The translations under genes and the position numbers were made by a program. From Rutidosis leptorrhynchoides (taxonomy: Eukaryota > Streptophyta > Magnoliopsida > Asterales > Asteraceae), in NCBI RefSeq assembly GCF_046630445.1, contig NC_092335.1:35924501-35988500 (forward strand): a stretch of DNA of 64,000 nucleotides, read 5' to 3'. Each line of letters starts with the position of its first letter. Position 1 is the first letter of the stretch. The notes beneath the pieces were generated by a model, which saw only the letters and a list, made by a program, of their open reading frames with translations, did no database searches and was not told where the DNA came from. This document shows, piece after piece, positions 38,107 through 49,677 of this stretch.

Positions 38107-38355
38107 TGTTATAATTCAGTAGGCTTATAACTACCTTTAGTGGATTGGTTCTTGAATATAGACTTTGAAAATCTTAAGAACAAGAGTATATGAGTAAAGA
38201 GAGAAATTTTCTTGTAAGAATGAGCAAGTATTATGCTTGCTTGAAGGTCTATTTATAGCAAGAATTCAAGTACTTTAGGTAATACAATAACATTAATTTT
38301 GTGTATCAAAATTGACTATCCATTCTATTATATTTATATTCTATATATTATAACA
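38107..38355 (-). mobile_element. Copia element A, 3' LTR (minus)
   Basis: 249 bp with termini TGTTATAA...TTATAACA. On the minus strand it directly follows the purine tract CCAAGGGGGAG (38356-38366). LTRs C and D (46286, 52045) are related, sharing the GGATTGGTTCTTGAATATAG segment. It contains TATTTATAG, a possible minus-strand TATA-like site. Confidence 0.85.
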
Positions 38356-38366
38356 CTCCCCCTTGG
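38356..38366 (-). other. Copia A polypurine tract
   Basis: Minus strand CCAAGGGGGAG precedes the LTR. The same tract stands before LTRs B, C, D (minus) and E (plus, 48980-48990). Confidence 0.8.
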
Positions 38367-38499
38367 ATAGCAATTTTGCTTCATTAGAAATAAACTAGTA
38401 CTGCCTCGTTAAAAACCTTGCTAAAGAAAAACCCAGTGGGATAAAAACTTTAGTCAAGGGAAAAAGAGTGCAGTATAGAGTTGACTCCCCCTCAAGTAG

Positions 38500-40990
38500 A
38501 CATCGTTGAGTCGTCACATCTTTTGAACTTGCCTCATGCCAATATTGTGAACGTGTGTTCTGAAAATAGTAGTTGGAAGTGCTTTGGTAAAAAGAGTTTT
38601 TGCTAGATTGAACGTATATCATTTCAATCTGGTCGTCCTTGATGAGATCTTGAGTGTATGAGAAGAATCTAGGAGGTATGTGTTTTGTTCGGTCACTTTT
38701 GATATACCCTTCTTTCATCTGTGCTATGCAAGCCGCATTATCTTCATAGATAGTTGTTGGACTTTTATGACGTTCTAGTTCACAAGAATCAGTAATGAGT
38801 TGTGTCATTGATCTCAACCAAAAAAATTCCCGAGTAGCTTCATGTAATACAATCACTTCGGCATGATTTGATGATGTTGCAACAAGTGTTTGTTTTTAAG
38901 AACGTCATGATATTGTGGTACCTCCATTTAGGAATACTTATCCAGTTTGAGATTTAATATTATGTGGATCAGATAAATATCCTGCATCTATATAACCAAC
39001 CAAATCTTGTTTTGAATCGTTAGAGTAAAATAATCATAAATCAGTAGTTCCTCAAGGGTATCGAAACATGTGTTTGATCCTATTCCAGTGTCTTTTTGGA
39101 AGGAATTGAGTTGAACCTTGGTAACAAATTAACTGCAAAAGAAATGTCAGTTCTTGTATAATTTGTAAGATACATAAGAGCCCTAATTCACTAAGATATG
39201 GAACTTCTGATCCGTAAAGATCTTCATGATCTTCACGGGGATGAAATGGATCAGTGTCAATATTGAGTGATATATCAACCAATGGTTTTGTCTTTAAAAA
39301 TGTTTTAAAATCTTTTTAGTATATGTTGTTTGATGTACAAGTAAACCATTAGGCATATGCTCAATTTGTAAACCAAGGCAATACTTGGTTTTTCCGAGAT
39401 CTTTCATTTCAAATTCTTTCTTTAGAAGTTGAATGGCTTCATAGATCTCTTTATTTGTACCTATGATGTTAAGATCATCAACATAAACAGCTATGATCAC
39501 ATATCCGGATGTTGTTTTCTTAATGAAAACACAAGGGCAAGTAAGGTTATTTTTATACCCTTTGCTTATCAAGTAATCACTTAATCGGTTATACCACATA
39601 CGTCCCGATTGTTTTAACCCATATAAAGATCTTTGTAATTTAATCGAATACATTTCTTTGGGTTTTGCATTTGATGCTTCTGGTACCTTAAATCCTTCAG
39701 GTATCTTCATATATATATCACTATCAAGTGATCCATATAGATAAGCAGTCACAACATCCATGAGATGCATTTCTAAATTTTTAGAAACTGTCAGGCTGAT
39801 TAAGTATCTAAAAGTAATTGCATCCATAACAGGAGAATAAGTTTTCTCATAATCAATTCCTGGTCTTTGAGAGAAATCTTGAGTTACAAGTCTGACGTTA
39901 CCTTGTAAGTTCATTTTTCTTATTTCCTTTTCGAATTAAAATTCATTTGTATCCCATACATTTCACATCTTTAAAAGTGATAATGATTGATCCGAAAACT
40001 TTTCTTTTATTGAGAGATTCTAATTCAGCTCGTATTGCTTCTTTCCATTGAGCCCAATCATGTCTATTTTGACATTCAACCATAGATGTTGGTTCTGGAT
40101 CATCATCATTATTCATGATGTCATATGCAACATTAAATGAAAATTTCTCATCAAGATTTTTCATTTCATTTCGGTTCCATAATATTTTTGAATATGCATA
40201 ATTGATTGCAATTTCTGTATTGACATCATCAATCTCCTCTGCAGTAGGAGTACTGATTTGTGGTTCTTCTTGAACACTTTCTTTTACTTCATTATCAGCT
40301 GATTTTCTTTTTCGAGGATTTTTATCCTTTGAACCAATTGGTCTTCTACGTTTCTGACGTGGCAAAGATTCATGAGTGACGTTATTGCCAACTTTTGGTA
40401 TTTCAATTCGAGCTGGAGTATTTACTGCTGGTATATATGATTTTGTCACCATTTTTGTATCTGTAAATGCATCAGGCAATTGATTTGCAAGTTCTTGTAT
40501 ATGCATTATCTTTTGAACTTCTGTCTCGCATTCTTTTGTGCGACGATCAAGATACTTTAATTGAGGTTCACACCATGAAACATCATTTTCTTTATTTTTC
40601 ATTTCTCCCCCTAATCTAGGGAACAATGTTTCATTAAAATGACAATCAGCAAAACATGCTGTGGCCTGTGAAAACGTCACCTGTCATAGGTTCAATATAC
40701 CTTAAGATTGAAGATGTTTCATATCCAACATATATTCTCAACCTCCTTTGAGGACCCATTTTTGTACGTTGTGGTGTCGCAATTGGAACATACATTGCAC
40801 AACCAAATGTTCTAAGGTGGGAAATATTTGGCTCTCGGCCAAAATCAAGTTGTATGGGAGAATATTTATGAGTTGCACTTTGTCTAATGTGAAATAATAT
40901 CGCAGCATGTAAATTTGCATGTCCCCATATATATCACCTTGAATTCTTTTAAGAAACATTGGTGATTCTTTCTCAATGTGTTTTTCATTA
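38500..40990 (-). pseudogene. Copia A pol remnant (IN end, RT, RNase H)
   Basis: Reading the minus strand from 40990: KESPMFLKRIQGDIYG, the start of the integrase core, joins directly to the late integrase segment encoding the FGREPNISHLRTFGCA region, so the catalytic DDE core is deleted (junction 40923-40928). Then come the linker (40680-39943, GGEMKNKENDVSW), RT (39914-39294, with SPVMDAITFRYL, the VYVDDLNIIG active site and LGLQIEHMPNG), and RNase H (38935-38515, with YEDNAACIAQMK). Order IN-RT-RH defines Ty1/copia. The RT start is garbled (NLQGNVRLVTQDF) relative to copy B (EVTRYKARLVAQGF), and RNase H is split by frameshifts. Gag and PR were not found. Non-functional. Confidence 0.9.
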
Positions 40991-41262
40991 ATCACCATAT
41001 GTGCTTTTCACCATATGTGCTTTTTAATTAATGCTTTTTCATTAATCACCATATGTGCTTTTTCATTAATCACCATATGTGCTTTTCATTAATCATCATA
41101 TGTGCTTTTTCATTAATCATCATATGTGCTTTTTCATTAATCATCATATGTGCTTTTTCATTAATCACCATATGTGCCTTTTCATTAATCATCATATGTG
41201 CTTTTTCATTAATCACCATATGTGCTTTTCATTAATTATCATATGTGCTTTTTCTTTTCTTT
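40985..41262. repeat. Tandem repeat, 24-26 bp units, in copia A
   Basis: About ten units of CATATGTGCTTTTTCATTAA plus TCAC or TCAT, lying right before (minus strand) the integrase fragment. Read on the minus strand the 24-bp units translate as repeats of AHMVINEK leading into HIEKESPMF. They recur in copy D (54962-55165). Confidence 0.92.
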
Positions 41263-42381
41263 TTGGGACTTATTTGTAGAGCTAAATAAGATGTTCATGT
41301 ATTCAAGAAATAGTTACGCACAAGGAATTTAAATGATTCCAAACTTTAATCGCGCTCACAATTTGAGCATCATCTTCCCTTTCATTAACCTCGCAAGGTT
41401 CAGTGTGGTCAGACAAAAGAGCATCTTTTGCTGCCAACGTTTAAAGTTCACACCAATGAATTTTTCGAATTTCTTCAACATGAGAACGAACCGCGTTAGT
41501 AAGCGGTATCCAGCTAGTAAGAGTACTAGTAGCATATCAATTACATTTATATATTATGTAGTATAAAGAATCATAATCACCAAATTCACATCTATATAAT
41601 GACAAAGGATGCATTATTATTATTATAATGGTCATAACAATCTATGTTTCACCATAATCCAGAAATATTATTCTGATCACCACAACATGTTAAAATCAGT
41701 AGGTTAATATTGTAAAACACATCAAAACCATTTACAGCCAACAGTTCAAAATCGATTATGACAATACCGTAATACATATATAATCGACTTGTAACTTTTA
41801 TGAAACATAGATAGCAACAATTGAAGTTTTTCAAAACCTTCATACCATATTAGTAAAACAAAGTATTACTCAAATAACCTTTTTCAAAACTACACATATT
41901 TTATTAAGCTTCAGCCCAAAATCAACACAAATTGTTTCGGAAACGACTTGGTTCTAATTAATTCTTATGGATATAAAATGATTACAATCCGGTCAAAGCT
42001 TTCTGTACAACTGTCAAATAGATTAATAAATCTTTTATGAACCTACATAACCCACAATATACAAGCAAAAACCCCACACAATATGATTGATATAATCATA
42101 TTGTATAGCACATGTGCATAAATCATCATTTAAAACTTGCAAATAGCTAATAAGGCCATCATTATACTAATAAAATGTTACCCTTCATCATTATTAGTCC
42201 AACTATATAGGCTGCCGATAAATGCCAATCAAAATGGTTAGGAGTGCCTGCTTTTGCATTGCATACAAGGAATATAATATTATCAATAGAGATAATATGA
42301 TTATAATAATAATAATAATTATTATAATAATACTATACTATACTATTTATTTATAACTACATTTATTATAATAAAACACAT
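41263..42381. other. Unassigned copia-associated sequence
   Basis: AT-rich, no credible ORF on either strand, with a small (TAA)n tract at 42294-42345. By position it may be 5' internal sequence of element A (between its repeats and LTR B), but no PBS is seen at its right end. Confidence 0.4.
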
Positions 42382-42520
42382 TTCAGTAGGCTTATAACTA
42401 CCTTTAGTGGTTTGATTCTTGATGTTATAATTCAGTAGGCTTATAACTACCTTTAGTGGTTTGATTCTTGATGTTATAATTCAGTAGGCTTATAACTACC
42501 TTTAGTGATTTGATTCTTGA
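42382..42520. repeat. 49-bp tandem repeat of an LTR end
   Basis: The terminal LTR sequence TTCAGTAGGCTTATAACTAC plus following bases is present three times at 49-bp spacing (42382, 42431, 42480). Units are joined by ATGTTATAA. Confidence 0.93.
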
Positions 42521-42742
42521 TTTAGAATACTAATAATGAAGTGTAAGAACAAAGATGATAATGGAGAGAAAGAAAGAAACACTTTGTAAGTGTGAGAAAT
42601 GGTGCAAGTTTAATGCTTGCATTCATGAGTATTTATAGCCTAAAATCTCAATATAAAAATACATACTTTGTGTACCAAAATTGACTATATGTATACACCA
42701 AAATTGACTATCCATATCTATATTATTATTATTATTATAACA
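42472..42742 (-). mobile_element. Copia element B, LTR (minus)
   Basis: TGTTATAA...TTATAACA, about 271 bp, preceded on the minus strand by the purine tract. It is closer to LTR E (48991, plus) than to A, C and D: both hold the segment with AATACTAATAATGAAGTGTA and a GATTCTTGATTTAG-like join. Confidence 0.82.
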
Positions 42743-42896
42743 CTCCCCCTTGGATAGCAAATTTATTTTGTTGAAGATCAACTATAAATTACTGCCTCGT
42801 TAAAAACCTTGCTAAAGAAAACCCAGTGGGAAAAAACTTTAGCTAAGGGAAAAAGAGTGCAGCATGGAGTTGACTCCCCCTCAAGTAGACATCGCT

Positions 42897-43455
42897 TCAG
42901 CTGTTACATCTTTTGAACATGTCTCATGCCAATGCTATGAACGTGTGTTCTGAAAATAGCAGTTGGAAGTGCTTTCGTGAAAAGATCAGCAGAGTTTTTG
43001 CTAGATTGCACATATCTCATTTCAATCTGGTTGTCCTTAATGAGATTTTGAGTGTATGAGAAGAATCTAGGTGGTATGTGTTTTGTTCGGTCACTTTTGA
43101 TATACCCTTCTTTCATCTGTGCTATGCAAGCTGCATTATCTTCATAGATAGTTGTTGGACTTTTATCGCGTTCTAGTCCACAAGAATCAGTAATGAGTTG
43201 TGTCATTGATCTCAACCAAAAACATTCTCGAGTAGCTTCATGTAATGCAATCACTTCGGCATGATTTGACGATGTAGCAACAAGTGTTTGTTTTTGAGAA
43301 CGCCATGATATTGCAGTACCTCCATTTAGGAATACATATCCAGTTTGAGATTTAGCTTTATGTGGATCAGATAAATAACCTGCATCTGCATAACCAACCA
43401 AATCTTGTTTTGATTCGTTAGAATAAAATAATCCTAAATCAGTAGTTCCTCAAAG
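42897..43455 (-). pseudogene. Copia B RNase H domain
   Basis: The minus frame encodes LVGYADAGYLSDPHKAKSQT, SSNHAEVIALHEA, YEDNAACIAQ and RTKHIPPRFF. The catalytic Asp, Glu, Asp positions of copia RNase H are all present. It is the best-preserved RNase H here. It breaks at 43456, where the strand of the coding sequence flips. Confidence 0.88.
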
Positions 43456-45155
43456 GAGGTTGGGAATATATGTTGGATATGAAACATCTTCAATATTAAG
43501 GTATATTGAACCTATGACAGGTGACGTTTTTACAGCACGTTTTGCTGATTGTCATTTTAATGAAACATTGTTCCCTAGATTAGGGGGAGAAATGAAAAAT
43601 AAAGAAAATGATGTTTCATGGTGTGAACCTCAATTAAAGTATCTTGATCCTCGCACAAAAGAATGCGAGACAGAAGTTCAAAAGATAATGCATATACAAG
43701 AACTTGCAAATCAATTGCCTGATGCATTTACAGATACAAAAACGGTGACAAAATCATATATACCAGCAGTAAATACTCCAGCTCGAATTGAAATTCCAAA
43801 AGCTGGCAATAACGTCACTCATGAATCTTTGCCACGTCAGAAACGTGGAAGACCAATCGGTTCAAAGGATAAAAATCCTCGAAAAAGAAAATCAGCTGAT
43901 AATGAAGTAAAAGAAAGTGTTCAAGAAGAACCACAAATCAGTACTCCTACTGCAGAGGAGATTGATGATGTCAATACAGAAATTGCAATCAATTATGCAT
44001 ATTCAAAAATATTATGGAACCGAAATGAAATGAAAAATCTTGATGAGAAATTTTCATTTAATGTTGCATATGACATCATGAATAATGATGATGATCCAGA
44101 ACCAACATCTATGGTTGAATGTCAAAATAGACATGATTGGGCTCAATGGAAAGAAGCAATACGAGCTGAATTAGAATCACTCAATAAAAGAAAAGTTTTC
44201 GGATCCATCATTCTCACTCCTAAAGATGTGAAACCTGTAGGATACAGATGGATTTTTGTCCGAAAAAAGAAATGAGAAAAATGAAGTTACAAGGTATAAA
44301 GCTAGACTTGTAGCTCAAGGTTTTTCTCAAAGACCGGGAATTGATTATGAAGAAACTTATTCTCCTGTTATGGATGCAATTACTTTTAGGTACTTAATCA
44401 GTCTGGCAGTTTCTAAAAATTTAGAAATGCATCTCATGGATGTTGTGACTGCTTATCTATATGGATCACTTGATAGTGATATATATATGAAGATACCTGA
44501 AGGATTTAAGGTACCAGAAGCATCAAATGCAAAACCCAAAGAAATGTATTCGATTAAATTACAAAGATCTTTATATGGGTTAAAACAATCGGGACGTATG
44601 TGGTATAACCGATTAAGTGATTACTTGATAAGCAAAGGGTATACAAATAATCTTACTTGCCCTTGTGTTTTCATTAAGAAAACAACATCCGGATATGTGA
44701 TCATAGCTGTTTATGTTGATGATCTTAACATCATAGGTACAAATAAAGAGATCCATGAAGCCATTCAACTTCTAAAGAAAGAATTTGAAATGAAAGATCT
44801 CGGAAAAACCAAGTATTGCCTTGGTTTACAAATTGAGCATATGCCTAATGGTTTACTTGTACATCAAACAACATATACTGAAAAGATTTTGAAACGTTTC
44901 AATATGGACAAGGCAAAACCATTAAGTACTCCTATGGTTGTTAGATCACTCAATGTTGAAGCTGATCCATTTCGTCCATGTGAAGATCAAGAAGACATTC
45001 TTGGACCAGAAGTACCATATCTTAGTGCAATTGGAGCTCTTATGTATCTTACAAATTGTACAAGACCTGACATTTCTTTTGCAGTTAATTTGTTGGCAAG
45101 GTTCAGCTCTGCTCCTACCAAAAGACACTGGAATGGGATCAAAAACGTGTTATAA
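43456..45155 (+). pseudogene. Copia B integrase end, linker and RT, inverted
   Basis: Plus-strand continuation of the same type of pol: GIYVGYETSSILRYIEPMTG (end of integrase), linker GGEMKNKENDVSW, then RT with YKARLVAQGFSQRPGIDYEE, YVDDLNIIG, KYCLGLQIEH and SFAVNLLARFSSAPTKRHWN. There is one frameshift in an A-run near 44265. It stops at 45155 exactly where RNase H should follow; that RNase H lies on the other strand at 42897-43455. So the IN-end-to-RT block was inverted within element B. It is the most intact copia coding segment in the window. Confidence 0.9.
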
Positions 45156-46271
45156 TTATCATTATGCGTTCATATTAAGAAAGCACTACATCATGTTAGG
45201 TCATAAAATATAAATAAATATATAGAGAGATATATATATAAACCAAATTGTCAAGAATGATCACTAATCATATAAAGCCGCCAACAACGATTAATGCTTC
45301 CTCCTTTTAAAAGTCATGATCAATATTTTTAAGTATAAATATAATAATCTATATAAATCATCATAAAGTAGCATGACTCATGTTTAGAATTATTATATAT
45401 GTGTATCTTTATACAACAAGTAATTCTAAAGCTACTATAGTATACATCCATACATCTACAGCAATCTAAAGATTAAATAAATCATAGTGGACAATTATTG
45501 GCCGGACATGCATATACTTTTATGATCATAGTGAATTTAATATTTTAAACGTCCAATCATATCCTATTCTGATTTATGTAATCAATATATCGATATATCA
45601 TTTTAAAGATCCACTTATCTTCATACTGGTAATCATAGTGGATATATTACAATCACAATGATCATCACTATATTATTATAATAATATTTGTTTCATCAAC
45701 ATTCATAATCAGCTTTAAAGCAAACATCCTATGGTTTAATGAGAAAAGGAATTCTCGAACATAAGTATTACGCAAATCAACAGTTCATAATCTCAAGTAA
45801 TATGTTTTACGCAAACAGTAGGTTAACAGAAGATGATCATAATCGATTTAATAACAGTTTATTAGCGATTAATACACACACATAATCTGTACATCAGCAG
45901 TTTAAAAACAACAAATATAATTTGTTAACAGCATATAATATCGATAAGCTCATCAACAACTTACGGCATCAGTTTATTGAAATTCAGTTTCGTAAGAAAA
46001 CAATAATCTGTTTAAGTTTGTAGGTAAATATGTATATGAAACTGAAACAATTATGCATATTATCACAAACGTAATAATAAGAACAAAAGGATAGAACGAT
46101 CTAACCGAATTGAAGGTTGAACCGGGCTTGTGTTTGACACAATTCCCTTAAACAGATTCTGCGTCTGTTCCCAGGGTACACCGGTCCGAAGCAGCGTACT
46201 GCCGGACTTGAACACTTGCCTTGATTAGTGACTTGTACTTGCTTAGATAAACCTTGATTATACGGAGCACT
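45156..46271 (-). other. Copia C leader/internal sequence without coding
   Basis: On the minus strand this follows an LTR and PBS, so by position it is 5' leader of an element truncated at 45155. I see no gag or other ORF; it is AT-rich and non-coding. Near-identical to 50915-52030. Confidence 0.5.
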
Positions 46272-46285
46272 TCGTGCTGATAACG
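46272..46285 (-). other. Copia primer binding site
   Basis: Minus strand CGTTATCAGCACGA starts right after the LTR terminus. The same 14 bases follow LTR E on the plus strand (49257-49270) and LTR D (52031-52044). It is taken as the PBS from position; the tRNA is not identified. Confidence 0.65.
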
Positions 46286-46568
46286 TGTTATAATTCAGTA
46301 GGCTTATAACTACCTTTAGTGGATTGGTTCTTGAATATAGACTTTGAAAATCTTAAGAACAAGAGTATATGAGTAAAGAGAGAAAGGAAGAAACACTATG
46401 GATGTAAGTGTGAGAAATGGTACGTCTTTACAAGCATAACTCATGGGTATTTATACTACAAAAAGATACTATGGAAGTGACCCCAAGTTGACTATAAAAT
46501 TGTACCAAAATTGACTATCCATACTTGCATTATTGTAGTTCCATACTTGCACAATTATTATCATAACA
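46286..46568 (-). mobile_element. Copia LTR C (minus), shared between two internal regions
   Basis: 283 bp, TGTTATAA...TAACA termini. A PBS lies on its left and a PPT (CCAAGGGGGAG, minus) on its right. It therefore acts as 5' LTR for the leftward sequence and 3' LTR for pol C, the pattern left by recombination between tandem elements. Confidence 0.85.
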
Positions 46569-46719
46569 CTCCCCCTTGGATAGCAATTTTGTTTGTTAAA
46601 GATCAACTGTAAGTTACTGCCTCGTTAAAAACCTTGGCCAAAGAAAAACCCAGTGGGATAAAAACTTTAGCTAAGGGAAAAAGAGTGCAGCATATAGTTG
46701 ACTCCCCCTCAAGTAGACA

Positions 46720-48826
46720 TTGCTGAGCTGTTACATCTTTTGAACTTGCCTCATGCCAATATTGTGAACATGCGTTCTGAAAATAGCAGTTGAAAGTGCT
46801 TTGGTGAAAAGATCAGCAGAGTTTTGATGGATTGAACATATATCATTTCAATCTAGTTGTCCTTAATGATGTCTTGAGTGTATGAGAAGAATCTAGGAGG
46901 TATGTGTTTTGTTCGGTCACTTTTGATATATCATTCTTTCATTTGTGCTATGCAAGCTGCATTATCTTCATAGATAGATGTTGGACTTTTATCGGGTTCT
47001 AGTCCACAAGAATAAGTAATGAGTTGTGTCATTGATCTCAACCAAAAACATTCCCAAGTAGCTTCATGTAATGCAATCACTTCGGCATGATTTGATGATG
47101 TTGCAACAAGTGTTTGTTTTTTAGAACGCCATGATATTGCAGTACCTCCATTTAGGAATACATATCCAGTTTGAGATTTAGCTTTATGTGGATCAGATAA
47201 ATAACCTGCATCTGCATAACCAACCAAAACTTGTTTTGATTCGTTAGAATAAAATAATCCTAAATCGGTAGTTCCTCGAAGGTATCGAAATATGTGTTTG
47301 ATCTCATTCCAGTGTCTTTTGGTAGGAGCAGAGCTGAACCTTACCAACAAATTAACTGCAAAAGAAATGTCAGGTCTTGTATAATTTGTAAGATATACAT
47401 AAGAGCTCCAATTGCCCTAAGTTATGGTACTTCTGGTCCCAGAATATCTTCATGATCTTCACATGGACGAAATGGATCAGCTTCAACATTGAGTGATCTA
47501 ACAACCATAGGAGTACTTAATGGTTTTGTCTTGTCCATATTAAAATGTTTCAAAATCTTTTTAGTATATGTTGTTTGATGTACAAGTAAACCATTAGGCA
47601 TATGCTCAATTTGTAAACCAAGGTAATACTTGGTTTTTCCGAGATCTTTCATTTCAAATTCTTTCTTTAGAAGTTGAATGGCTTCATGGATCTCTTTATT
47701 TGTACCTATGATGTTAAGATCATCAACATAGATAGCTATGATCACATATCTGGATGTTGTTTTCTTAATGAAAACACAAGGGCAAGTAAGATTATTTGTA
47801 TACCATTTGCTTATCAAGTAATAACTTAATCGGTTATACCACATACGTCCCGATTGTTTTAACCCATATAAAGATCTTTGTAATTTAATCGAATACATTT
47901 CTTTGGGTTTTGCATTTGATGCTTCTGGTACCTTAAATCCTTCAGGTATCTTCATATATATATCACTATCAAGTGATCCATATAGATAAGCAGTCACAAC
48001 ATCCATGAGATGCATTTCTAAATTTTTAGAAACTGTCAGGCTGATTAAGTATCTAAAAGTAATTGCATCCATAACAGGAGAATAAGTTTTCTCATAATCA
48101 ATTCCTGGTCTTTGAGAGAAATCTTGAGTTACAAGTCTGACGTTACCTTGTAAGTTCATTTTTCTTATTTCCTTTTCGAATTAAAATTCATTTGTATCCC
48201 ATACATTTCACATCTTTAAAAGTGATAATGATTGATCCGAAAACTTTTCTTTTATTGAGAGATTCTAATTCAGCTCGTATTGCTCCTTTCAATTGAGCTC
48301 AGTCATGTATATTTTGACACTCAATGACAAATTTTGGTTCTAGATCATCATCTTTATTCATGATGTCATTATATGAAAAATTCTTATCAATATTTGTCAT
48401 TCCGTTTCGGTTCCATAATATTGCATAATTTATTGCAATTTCTGTATTTATTATCAATATCCTCTGCAGAAGGAGTATTGATATTTGGTTCTTCTTGAAC
48501 ACTTTATTTTACCTCATTATCAGCTGATTTTATTTTTGAGGATTTTTATCTTCGGAACCAATTGATCTTCCACGTTTCATACGTGGCAAAGACTCAAGAG
48601 TGATATTATTGCCAGCTTTTGGAATTTCAATTCGAGCTGGAGCATTTACTGCTATTATATATGATTTAGTCACTCTTTTTGTATCTTTAAATGCAACACG
48701 TAATCGATTTGCAAGTTTCTTGCATATGCATTATTTTTGAACTTTCGTTTCACATTCTTTTGTGCGAGGATCAAGATACCTTAATTGATGTTCACACCAT
48801 GAAACATCATTTTATTTTTTTTTTCA
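46720..48826 (-). pseudogene. Copia C pol remnant (linker, RT, RNase H)
   Basis: The minus frames give RT (48159-47422) with the same garbled start as copy A, YVDDLNIIG and QRSLYGLKQSGRMWYNRL. RNase H (47350-46931) follows, with YADAGYLSDP, SNHAEVIAL and YEDNAAC, then a stop after IAQMKE. The linker (48500-48299) is badly decayed. The frame breaks between RT and RNase H. It ends in a T-run at 48826, where copy D continues into linker and integrase but this copy does not. Non-functional. Confidence 0.88.
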
Positions 48827-48990
48827 TTAAATAAATCATTATGAGTGTTATAATATAATGAGAGATTGTTTTTGATCGAATACCACAAGTTTATAATATG
48901 GACATAGTGCGAGGATCAAGATTTCTTTAGCAAGGTTTTTAACGAGGCAGTACAAGTTGTTCGCTACTAAAATTGTCATCCAAGGGGGAG

Positions 48991-49256
48991 TGTTATAATA
49001 CATCAATTATTGAAGTAGAAGTCAAGAAATGGTGGCTAACAATTTTATATAATTCACAAAAGTCAAATATGTAACACTCTTTGTAGTATAAATATGCATC
49101 AATATGTACAAGATAAAAACACCATTCTAATATACTTACATCAAGTATTATACTTCTTTCTCTCCATTATCATCTTTGTTCTTACACTTCATTATTAGTA
49201 TTCTTAATCAAGAATCAAACCACTAAAGGTAGTTATAAGCCTACTGAATTATAACA
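48991..49256 (+). mobile_element. Copia LTR E (plus)
   Basis: 266 bp, TGTTATAATA...ATTATAACA. Preceded by the PPT CCAAGGGGGAG (48980-48990) and followed by the PBS CGTTATCAGCACGA (49257-49270). It contains AGTATAAATATGC as a likely TATA box. A short plus-strand pol tail (GTTTTTAACGAGGCAG) lies before the PPT. Confidence 0.87.
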
Positions 49257-49286
49257 CGTTATCAGCACGAAGAGCTCCGTATAATC

Positions 49287-49481
49287 ATGGTGATTCTTCT
49301 AGTTGCTCAACCACCACTTCCACCTCTCAAGTTTTCTGCCGGCCACCGTCCTCCGCCGCTGAAACCGTCAGAAGATCCTGAAACTTCCAATGTGTCTTCT
49401 CATCAAGAAGTTACCAGCTTGGATTCTTCCATCACTAAGTTATACTCATCAGGTATTCCAAAAATTGTTGACGTTATTTAA
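49287..49481 (+). CDS. Small ORF after the copia PBS
   Basis: The ATG 17 bp after the PBS opens 64 codons: Pro-rich start (AQPPLPPLKF), then Ser/Thr-rich. It could be the start of a gag-like or leader ORF of element E, or of a captured gene; no recognisable domain follows. Downstream sequence is non-coding and broken by a MITE. Weakly supported as a real gene. Confidence 0.3.
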   Translation: MVILLVAQPPLPPLKFSAGHRPPPLKPSEDPETSNVSSHQEVTSLDSSITKLYSSGIPKIVDVI

Positions 49482-49677
49482 TTTAAATTACTTTGAATTA
49501 ATTAATTAACAAGAAAACCAAGACTTTACAACGATCATAAAATGAACCTGTTTTGAGAGGAATAGTTTAAAAAAGGGAGATATTAAGATACACATATATA
49601 TATTACTTACGCATATATAAACACCCACCTCGGGTATCACCTTCTTGATGAAACCTTCACCACCATTGAATCCTTTT

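Larger units (their letters stand above)
45152..48826. repeat. Direct duplication, copy 1 (3.7 kb)
   Basis: Matches 50911-54586 almost base for base (offset 5759-5760). I noted only a 1-bp T-run difference (47118 versus 52878) and two or three substitutions. It ends in a poly-T run. Confidence 0.95.

Noticed and set aside
34305-38230. A 21-bp exact match between the limit dextrinase exon 15 donor region (about 34309) and copia LTR A (about 38207)
   Set aside because: Sister LTRs have a related GAGAGAAA...GTAAGTGTGAG sequence there, so convergence in AT-rich DNA is simpler than gene capture; nothing flanking it matches.
41053-41279. Repetitive Cys/Ile/His frames at 41053, 41079 and 55045 on the plus strand
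   Set aside because: Products of the short tandem repeats; the element codes on the minus strand.
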